In this document: positions 58,198 to 64,000 of the stretch, one piece after another
How positions within the stretch are numbered: position 1 is the first letter of the stretch
Layout: every line of letters begins with the position of its first letter
NCBI GenBank assembly: GCA_902582105.1
Contig: CACHQT010000003.1
Span: forward strand, 17,507 to 81,506
Source of the DNA: an uncultured Pelagibacteraceae bacterium
GTDB lineage: Bacteria; Pseudomonadota; Alphaproteobacteria; Pelagibacterales; Pelagibacteraceae
Length of the DNA: 64,000 bases
Direction of reading: 5' to 3'
Notes under the pieces: generated by a model
Database searches by the model: none
What the model saw: only the letters and a program-made list of their open reading frames with translations
What the model was told of the DNA's origin: nothing
Position numbers and translations under genes: made by a program

Positions 58198-58798
58198 TAT
58201 CTGTCAGCCCAGCTCCCGCTGCGGTTTGTTTCAATTCTTCACTTTCGTCAACAAAAGTTTCTTTAGATAAGGTGTACAATTCGCTCCATTCATTTTGACT
58301 GAACGTATTTTCATTCTCAATAAATATAATCTTAACTTTTGTTGCTTTATCTATAACATCTGTATCTAAATGATTAGAAAAAATCGAATGGTTAAAGTTT
58401 AATAAATATTTTCTTTGATCGATTTTTAAAAATATTTTTTTTCCAATAATTTCCGATGATTTACTTAAGAATGGTATAAGAAGAATTGGAAAAGCAACAT
58501 TCTCAAAATCTATTTCATTCATTTCATTAAGAGTGAAAACCTGATCTAAAAAATTAATTCCTGATATAATTGGACAATAAGATATTTTTGAACTATTTAT
58601 TTTTGAAATTAAACTCACATTCTGGAATTTTTTATCTTTATATAATTTAAAGTATTGATTAAGGTTTTTTAATCCTGGTAATCCAAACATCTCTAAAAGA
58701 CTTATACTTTTTCCAACTTCCTCTGCAATTCCCCAAGAAAAACCAATGGCTTTAGTGGCTCTTTTTACTGTAGTATCGATTTCACTTAAACTTATCAT
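58190..58798 (-). CDS. DUF3726-like protein of unknown function
   Basis: 202 residues. The N-terminus SLSEIDTTVKRATKAIGFSWGIAEEVGKSISLLEMFGLPGL is what I remember as the DUF3726 family signature (a helical SLNEI...GxxWGLAEEAG pattern). The remainder is alpha/beta with no known motif, no membrane segment. The start shares one base with the stop of the 553-residue gene (TAATG), and its 3' end overlaps the four-Cys gene by 8 bp. No biochemical role is known to me. Confidence 0.7.
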   Translation of the reverse strand: MISLSEIDTTVKRATKAIGFSWGIAEEVGKSISLLEMFGLPGLKNLNQYFKLYKDKKFQNVSLISKINSSKISYCPIISGINFLDQVFTLNEMNEIDFENVAFPILLIPFLSKSSEIIGKKIFLKIDQRKYLLNFNHSIFSNHLDTDVIDKATKVKIIFIENENTFSQNEWSELYTLSKETFVDESEELKQTAAGAGLTDND

Positions 58799-60459
58799 TA
58801 GTTAAGGGAGTTATAAATCCATCCATCGTCAATAGACTTTAAATCATTTAACAAAGGTGCACCTTGAAACATGCAAATTCTTAACCATTTATCCGATCTT
58901 GGATCAAATTTTACTGCGCCAAAAAATGATAGCTTCAATCTTAACATATCAATTGGCATTAATTTAGATCCAATAGTGTTATCCTGAATTTCAGAATATG
59001 GAAAATTTTCTGAAATAAAAGCTCTTCTTACGACATGTCTCAAATCATTATTCTCCATTAAAAATTTTCCAATTGATAAGCTATTTTTTTTATTTGAAAT
59101 CCTTTCGTGCAAAATTTTTATATCCCGAGCAATTGCAAGAGGTTGTTCTAGCTCTGAACCATAGTCGAGATATCTGTCTGCTAATCTTGGTTCTTCTTTG
59201 TTTTTAGATATAAACCAATAATTTTGATTATTTTCCTTTTTCGAAAAATCAATTTTAATTATTTCTGAATAATTGTTTTCTAAGATATTTCTTAAATTTT
59301 CGATATTTTTTTGGGTGGGTATATTAAAATGTTTTTCTTCATCGGCGCTCATTTTTTTAACTAAAGGATTAGTAATGTCATCATATGGTTCCATCATCAA
59401 AGATACAATATATTCAATACATTCATCTTTTAAATTTTTTTCACACCACAAATATAACTCATTAAAGGAGTATTTGCCTTTAAAATTAAAATCGTCATTT
59501 ATAAAATTTATTAATTTTTCCATATCTTTTAGTAATCCAAATATTTTTTTTTTTTGAAATTCACTATCTGTGTTCCATGAAGTAATATTTTTTTGTGATT
59601 TTATTAAATTTTTTTTGAATAGTTCAAATTCATTATCTTTTACCTTTTCAATTTCCCTAATTTTTTTTAAAGATATCTCTCTAGCTAATATCCAATTATT
59701 TAGCAAAGTTGGATGGTTTACTATAAAGGGAGCCATACCTAAACCAGTCGAGTTTCCAATTCCAAGATTTCTACAAATATTTTTATCTAGCGATACTGCT
59801 TTTCTTGGATTTTTTTGTCTGGCAATATGATTAACTTGATCAAAAGTAAACTCTCTTACCAAATAAACTAACATCATTTCTAGTCTAAATGGACCGCAAA
59901 TTTCATCTCTATTTTTGATTCTAAATCTATCTGCAAGGCCAAATTTTCCAGATCCATATACTGCTGTTGTTCTATAAAGGTACCCTACTTCGAATAGTTT
60001 ATTTTTATCTGGTTGTCTCCCTTCAGATAAACTTTCAACAACATGATTGAATATTCTAAGTGATTTATTTGCTCTCGATAAAGTTAATTCTTTATATGAA
60101 AGTCTACCAACTTCTTGTTTGGGAACGTCATTAAAGAGTCTGTCTAAATCTTTTTTAGTAGGCACTCCATCGTGAAGCGTAAATGCTGTGTCCCATTTTG
60201 TTGCTATAACTCTATCAGATCTCTCGTCATCTTTTATATGATTGGCAAAACAAACCAATGAATAGGTTCTGCTATTCTTACTAAGTGAATAAACAGCTCT
60301 ACCATGACCGTTTTCATCTAATTCAAATAAATCTCTTTTATATTTCCAGTCTTTAAATTCTTTTAAAAATGATCTTAAAAAAGATAATTTTGATTGATGA
60401 AAAGATCCTAGCTTAGACAATTTCATTACAATTTTTGGATCTCTTAATTGTACTTCCAT
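58798..60459 (-). CDS. Conserved-looking 553-residue protein, family not recognised
   Basis: A soluble protein without signal peptide, membrane segment, cysteine cluster or nucleotide-binding motif that I recognise. Its most conserved-looking part is residues 160-225, with EVGYLYRTTAVYGSGKFGLADR, FRLEMMLVYLVREFTFDQVNHIAR, rich in Tyr, Arg and Gly; another compact block is RLADRYLDYGSELEQPLAIARDIK near residue 430. Starts and stops overlap those of the M19-like gene (upstream) and DUF3726-like gene (downstream) by one base each, so the three are made as a set. A possible enzyme subunit, but nothing in sequence assigns activity. Confidence 0.75.
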   Translation of the reverse strand: MEVQLRDPKIVMKLSKLGSFHQSKLSFLRSFLKEFKDWKYKRDLFELDENGHGRAVYSLSKNSRTYSLVCFANHIKDDERSDRVIATKWDTAFTLHDGVPTKKDLDRLFNDVPKQEVGRLSYKELTLSRANKSLRIFNHVVESLSEGRQPDKNKLFEVGYLYRTTAVYGSGKFGLADRFRIKNRDEICGPFRLEMMLVYLVREFTFDQVNHIARQKNPRKAVSLDKNICRNLGIGNSTGLGMAPFIVNHPTLLNNWILAREISLKKIREIEKVKDNEFELFKKNLIKSQKNITSWNTDSEFQKKKIFGLLKDMEKLINFINDDFNFKGKYSFNELYLWCEKNLKDECIEYIVSLMMEPYDDITNPLVKKMSADEEKHFNIPTQKNIENLRNILENNYSEIIKIDFSKKENNQNYWFISKNKEEPRLADRYLDYGSELEQPLAIARDIKILHERISNKKNSLSIGKFLMENNDLRHVVRRAFISENFPYSEIQDNTIGSKLMPIDMLRLKLSFFGAVKFDPRSDKWLRICMFQGAPLLNDLKSIDDGWIYNSLN

Positions 60460-61427
60460 TAATTAATTCCTTTATAAAAATTAAACCAGTTATTTCCTAG
60501 TATATCGTTAACCTCTTCGGTACTAAACCCTACTTTTTTTAAACCAGCTTCTAAATTCTTGAAACCTCTAGCGTCTATAAACCAATCAGGTTGTTTTGGA
60601 AAACCTGGTTTCTTTTCAGATCCTTCTCCATAGTTTTTTTTTTTTGTCCATGTGCCATTTCTCATCCATTCAACAACACTGTCGGGTTGATTTAAACAAA
60701 GATCTGAACCAATTCCTACATTTTTAACTCCCATTATTTCACAAGTTTTTGCAACCATTTCACAGAAACTTTCTAACTTACAATTAGTGCCGTCTTTTAA
60801 ATGATGAGCGTACAAAGATAAACCTAGCATTCCTCCACTCTGGCTCAAAGCTTTTAATAGTTGATTTGATTTATTTCTTAAAGCATTGTACCAAAAAGAT
60901 GGGTTAGCATGAGTTATTGCTATAGGTTTTTCACTAATTTCAATAGCATCAAAAGTACTTTTTTCCGCTGAGTGAGACATATCAATTACAATGCCCAATC
61001 TATTCATTTCTTTTATTGCTTCTCTACCAAAATTTGTGACACCTCCATCATTTTTTTCATAACAACCTGTCGCAAGAAGAGATTGGTTGTTGTATGTAAG
61101 TTGCATAAATCTACATCCATGATCGTAAACTTTTTGAAAAAGTTCGATATCATCTTCTATTGGAGAGCAATTTTGAAAACCAAAGAAAATTGCAGTTTTT
61201 TTATCAATTTTTGCTTTTTCTATATCTTTAAAGGTTTTTCCTAAAAAAATTAAATCTGAGTTGTTAGAAAAATATTTATTCCATTCCTTAGTTATATTTA
61301 CAAATTCATCATAATCCTCGTGATATACCAAAGTGACATGGACCGCATCGAGGCCTGCCTCTCTATTTATTTGAAATACTTCTCTTGACCATTTGCAATA
61401 TTGTAGATTATCAATTTTATAATTCAT
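60459..61427 (-). CDS. Divergent M19 (membrane dipeptidase) family protein with altered metal site
   Basis: 322 residues. Family features: LTYNNQSLLATGCYE, GGVTNFGREAIKEMNRLG, IDMSHS (His152), AITHANPSFW (His173) and GIGSD (Asp242). The family's N-terminal HxD metal pair is missing; the equivalent segment reads IDNLQYCKWSREVF. The bridging Glu is replaced by Gln85 in FGFQN. So the usual two-zinc centre cannot form and ordinary dipeptidase action is doubtful. I recall a similar variant near dimethylglycine-catabolism genes of Pseudomonas, but could not check. First gene of a four-gene unit. Confidence 0.82.
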   Translation of the reverse strand: MNYKIDNLQYCKWSREVFQINREAGLDAVHVTLVYHEDYDEFVNITKEWNKYFSNNSDLIFLGKTFKDIEKAKIDKKTAIFFGFQNCSPIEDDIELFQKVYDHGCRFMQLTYNNQSLLATGCYEKNDGGVTNFGREAIKEMNRLGIVIDMSHSAEKSTFDAIEISEKPIAITHANPSFWYNALRNKSNQLLKALSQSGGMLGLSLYAHHLKDGTNCKLESFCEMVAKTCEIMGVKNVGIGSDLCLNQPDSVVEWMRNGTWTKKKNYGEGSEKKPGFPKQPDWFIDARGFKNLEAGLKKVGFSTEEVNDILGNNWFNFYKGIN

Positions 61428-61476
61428 ATTATTAGATATATATTAGTGCTAAATTTTTTGATATTAAAAGATATAA

Positions 61477-61971
61477 ATGAATTATAAAAAAAAAAGACCA
61501 AAAGTCGCTATCATTATGGGTAGTCAATCAGATTATTTAACCATGAAACTTTGTCAAAAAGTCCTAAAAAGACTTAAAATTAAATATGAAACAAAAATTG
61601 TATCTGCCCATAGAACACCGGATAGAATGTATGAATTTGCAAAATCAGCAGAGAAAAATGATGTTTCTGTAATTATAGCTGGAGCTGGAGGATCAGCACA
61701 TCTTCCTGGGATGGTGGCAGCGCTAACAACAATTCCTGTAATTGGCGTTCCAATAGAAAGTAAAAAACTGAAGGGACTAGATAGTTTATTATCGATAGCT
61801 CAAATGCCGAAAGGAATACCTGTTGCAACTGTTGCTATTGGTAAAGATGGAGCAGTTAATGCAGGTTTGCTTGCTGCATCAATAATATCAATTAGTCACA
61901 AAAATATTAGAAAAAATTTAAATCTCTGGAGAAATAAACAAACAAAATCTGTAAAAAAGAAACCTAATTAA
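61477..61971 (+). CDS. purE: N5-carboxyaminoimidazole ribonucleotide mutase
   Basis: 164 residues with class I PurE motifs: [43 protein letters not shown] and PVIGVPI. It moves the carboxyl group of N5-CAIR to CAIR in purine synthesis. A basic C-terminal tail of about ten residues extends past the usual end. It is 1 bp upstream of purK, so the two are an operon. Confidence 0.95.
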   Translation: MNYKKKRPKVAIIMGSQSDYLTMKLCQKVLKRLKIKYETKIVSAHRTPDRMYEFAKSAEKNDVSVIIAGAGGSAHLPGMVAALTTIPVIGVPIESKKLKGLDSLLSIAQMPKGIPVATVAIGKDGAVNAGLLAASIISISHKNIRKNLNLWRNKQTKSVKKKPN

Positions 61972-61972
61972 A

Positions 61973-62962
61973 ATGATTAATCCAATTATTGGAATAATTG
62001 GTGGAGGGCAGCTAGGTAGTATGCTTGCTGAAGCTGCAAAAAAAATAAATATTAAAACAATAATATTCAGTGATGATTTGGACTCTCCAGCAAAAAACTT
62101 TTCAGATGAATTCTTGTGTGGAAGCTATGAAGACGAAAACAAAATAAAAGAATTCATAAACAGAGTTGATATAGTGACATTTGAATTTGAAAATATTCCA
62201 TATCAAACTCTAAAAAAAATAAATGAAAGCAAAAAAGTTTTGCCAAAACCTGAAATTAATAAAATAGTACAAAACAGATTATCAGAAAAAGATTTTTTGA
62301 ATAAGATTAATGTTAACACAACCAAATATGTATCAATAAAAAATGATAAAGATTTAAAATCAAATACAGATTTGTTACCTGGAATGTTAAAAACTTGCAC
62401 AATGGGGTACGATGGAAAAGGTCAATATAAAATAAATTCAAGTCAAGAACTAGAAAATTTAAGTTTAGATTTTAAAAAAGAATTTATTTTAGAAAAGTTA
62501 ATAAATTTAAAAAAGGAAATTTCTATTATCATTACAAGATATGGAAGAGGACGATACGAAATTTATGAGCCAATAGAAAATATTCATGAGGATCAGATTT
62601 TAAAATATTCAAAGATACCCTCAGATATAAATACTACTATCTCGAAAAAATCAGAAGATTGGGCAATTAAAATTTCTGAAGAATTAGATTACATAGGAAC
62701 TTTGTGTGTAGAATATTTTATTGATAAAAATGACAATCTATATGTAAACGAAATTGCACCAAGAGTTCACAATTCAGGCCATTTAACAATTAATTCACAT
62801 AACGTAAGTCAATTCGAAAATCATATCAGGGCAATTTCTGGCTTAGATCAAATTAAAACTAAAAAAATTTATGATGCAAAAATGGTAAACTTAATTGGTG
62901 ATGATATTAGCAATTATAGAAAAAAAAATTTAAGGATAACGAATTTTTTTTTTATTATTTAA
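61973..62962 (+). CDS. purK: N5-carboxyaminoimidazole ribonucleotide synthase, 3' end frameshifted
   Basis: 329 residues of an ATP-grasp enzyme that usually has about 350. Start GIIGGGQLGSMLAEAAKK, DIVTFEFENIP, KTCTMGYDGKGQ and VNEIAPRVHNSGH are all typical. The reading frame ends in NLRITNFFFII and a stop, which is not the family ending. The expected end (RKMGHFT) is encoded just downstream in another frame (see 62920-63021). A single missing A in the A-run at 62920-62928 would explain it. This is either a sequencing error, a real mutation or a case rescued by slippage. Confidence 0.9.
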   Translation: MINPIIGIIGGGQLGSMLAEAAKKINIKTIIFSDDLDSPAKNFSDEFLCGSYEDENKIKEFINRVDIVTFEFENIPYQTLKKINESKKVLPKPEINKIVQNRLSEKDFLNKINVNTTKYVSIKNDKDLKSNTDLLPGMLKTCTMGYDGKGQYKINSSQELENLSLDFKKEFILEKLINLKKEISIIITRYGRGRYEIYEPIENIHEDQILKYSKIPSDINTTISKKSEDWAIKISEELDYIGTLCVEYFIDKNDNLYVNEIAPRVHNSGHLTINSHNVSQFENHIRAISGLDQIKTKKIYDAKMVNLIGDDISNYRKKNLRITNFFFII

Positions 62963-63021
62963 AAAAAGAAATAAAAAAAAAAAGAAAGATGGGACACTTC
63001 ACTGTAATAGAAAAATGTTGA
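62920..63021 (+). pseudogene. purK: Out-of-frame C-terminal end of purK
   Basis: In the frame of base 62989 the DNA from 62920 encodes KKKFKDNEFFFYYLKKEIKK and then RKMGHFTVIEKC before a stop at 63019-63021. The RKMGH motif is the conserved end of PurK. Joining it after TyrArg at 62914-62919 gives a 349-residue protein of usual length. So the gene is intact apart from one lost base in the run of nine A. Confidence 0.82.
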
Positions 63022-63111
63022 AATATAATCTTAGATTTTGTAATTAATGATGTGTCAAAATTTATAATAATCTTATTCGTGCTAATAAACTACAATACAA
63101 TTTTGAATTCT

Positions 63112-64000
63112 ATGGAAAATAAACCTTATCATCATTTAAAAGATGGAACTTTCAGAAATCCCGAGGGATCTCCAGTAAGAGATAAGAAATTTAACTGGAG
63201 TTATAAAATATTTAATAAAGAAAAAAAAAAACTAGATATGAATATTCCAAAAGAACACGTTATTGAAAAAAATGAAGTAATAAAATCTTTGGAAGAAAAT
63301 AAAAACAATGATTATATACTCTGGATTGGTCATGCAACGTTTTTAATAAAGTTAGGAAATACAACTATCATTACTGATCCAGTCTTTGAGAAGAATATGG
63401 GACCACTAATATTTGGTCCTAAAAGATTTGTTGATGCAGCTATAAATTTAAATGAGTTACCTAATATTGATTTGTTTCTTTTGACACATAATCACTATGA
63501 TCATCTTAGCACCAGAACAATACAAAAATTTCCCTATAAAAAAGCTAAAGTTGCAACTGCTTTAAAACTTGGAAAATACTTTTCAAGAAATGGTTTTAAT
63601 GATGTTAACGAACTAGACTGGTATGATCAAATAAAAATTAACGATGTAAAAATAACATTTGTACCTGCGGTACACTGGTCGAAAAGAAGTCTTTGGGATA
63701 CAAACAAAACTTTGTGGGGTAGCTTCTTAATTGAGTACAAAGACAAAAAGTTTTTCTTTGCATGTGATACTGGTTATGGAAATATTTATAAAGAACTTGG
63801 CGAAAAATATGGACCAATAGATTTAACGTTTATAAATATTGGTGCTTATAATTTTTATCCTATGGCTCCTAAAAAAGATAAATCAATTTACCATACTAAT
63901 CCTGAAGAAGCTCTTAATATTGGAAAAGATTTAAAAAGTAAAAAAGTTTTAGGAATGCATTGGGGAACAGTTGTTTTATCTTTAGAGCCAATTATGGAGC
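63112..64000 (+). CDS. MBL-fold hydrolase (NAPE-PLD/UlaG-like), 3' truncated by the window
   Basis: 296 codons are visible from an ATG at 63112 with no stop before the window ends. The metal motif is THNHYDHL near residue 127, the N-terminal ILWIGHATFLIKLGN strand is typical of the NAPE-PLD-like branch, and PAVHWSKRS, CDTGYG and MHWGT give the later His/Asp ligands. Such enzymes hydrolyse phosphodiesters or lactones, and NAPE-PLD types act on phospholipids. Few bases of the C-terminus are missing, judging from the family length. No purine gene continues after purK. Confidence 0.85.
   Translation, partial: MENKPYHHLKDGTFRNPEGSPVRDKKFNWSYKIFNKEKKKLDMNIPKEHVIEKNEVIKSLEENKNNDYILWIGHATFLIKLGNTTIITDPVFEKNMGPLIFGPKRFVDAAINLNELPNIDLFLLTHNHYDHLSTRTIQKFPYKKAKVATALKLGKYFSRNGFNDVNELDWYDQIKINDVKITFVPAVHWSKRSLWDTNKTLWGSFLIEYKDKKFFFACDTGYGNIYKELGEKYGPIDLTFINIGAYNFYPMAPKKDKSIYHTNPEEALNIGKDLKSKKVLGMHWGTVVLSLEPIME

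Noticed and set aside
1-64000. CRISPR arrays, tRNA or rRNA genes, insertion sequences, phage genes
   Set aside because: No regularly spaced repeats, no tRNA T-loop-like GTTCGAATCC sequences in gaps, no transposase or integrase motifs in any translated frame.

Overview
The window looks like a chromosomal segment of a streamlined, very AT-rich marine alphaproteobacterium of the SAR11/Pelagibacterales type. This is inferred from strong A/T bias, almost no intergenic DNA, many 1-17 bp gene overlaps and gene content (form II CoxL-type molybdoenzyme, SUF operon, photolyase cluster, several PhyH, BASS, DMT and LysE genes). I see no rRNA, tRNA, CRISPR array, insertion sequence or phage gene. After adding small genes, no stretch longer than 300 bases lacks a gene.

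Layout. 1-688: 3' part of an Ldh_2-family dehydrogenase. 0.7-7.2 kb: homopolymer-rich surface-glycan block (membrane protein, Gfo/Idh/MocA oxidoreductase, GT2, sugar C-methyltransferase, PhyH, FkbM). 7.3-12.9 kb: BASS transporter, phosphotransacetylase plus a HisD-like dehydrogenase, LysE exporter, cupin, amino-acid racemase, 1-Cys peroxiredoxin. 12.9-15.4 kb: sulfur/cysteine block (ETHE1-like persulfide dioxygenase, an 11-cysteine 39-residue metallothionein-like peptide, cysE, cysK). 15.5-19.3 kb: packed run of small alpha+beta proteins (two NTF2-like, an ABM-like, VOC, HCCA-isomerase-like) with a secreted sugar-dehydrogenase-like propeller and an SMR-like protein. 19.6-23.7 kb: photolyase cluster (SDR, TIGR03643, FAD-domain photolyase, DUF2256, DCC protein, FeS-BCP-type photolyase). 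23.7-33.7 kb: AhpD-like protein, propeller/barrel outer-membrane protein, HisN-like phosphatase, gamma-butyrobetaine-hydroxylase-like enzyme, transporter, CcdA, aldehyde dehydrogenase, GYD protein, PhyH, GT2. 33.7-45.7 kb: molybdenum island (sulfite dehydrogenase with cytochrome c, moaA-C-D-E, MobA/MocA-like, YjbQ, split XdhC, CoxM-L-S, CoxG, moaB). 45.7-50.3 kb: TauE/SafE, homocysteine methyltransferase, DMT transporter, YbaK, glnA. 50.3-56.7 kb: SUF operon under an IscR-like regulator. 56.8-61.4 kb: hydrolase, Yip1 protein and a four-gene unit of unknown role. 61.5-63.0 kb: purE and a frameshifted purK. 63.1 kb to the end: 5' part of an MBL hydrolase.

How they fit together. The moa genes, mobA-like, moaB and xdhC would make and insert molybdenum cofactor for the two molybdoenzymes here, the CoxLMS-type hydroxylase and the sulfite dehydrogenase. 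Persulfide dioxygenase makes sulfite, sulfite dehydrogenase would oxidise it and TauE/SafE may export it, while CysE/CysK and SUF use reduced sulfur.

Best candidates for something undescribed: (1) the coupled unit 61427-58042 on the minus strand, an M19-dipeptidase-like protein without the family's HxD and bridging Glu, a 553-residue protein I do not recognise, a DUF3726-like protein and a 51-residue four-Cys protein; (2) the 39-residue metallothionein-like peptide at 13690-13809; (3) the 15885-19323 cassette; (4) the photolyase cluster, where both photolyases depart from the textbook form.
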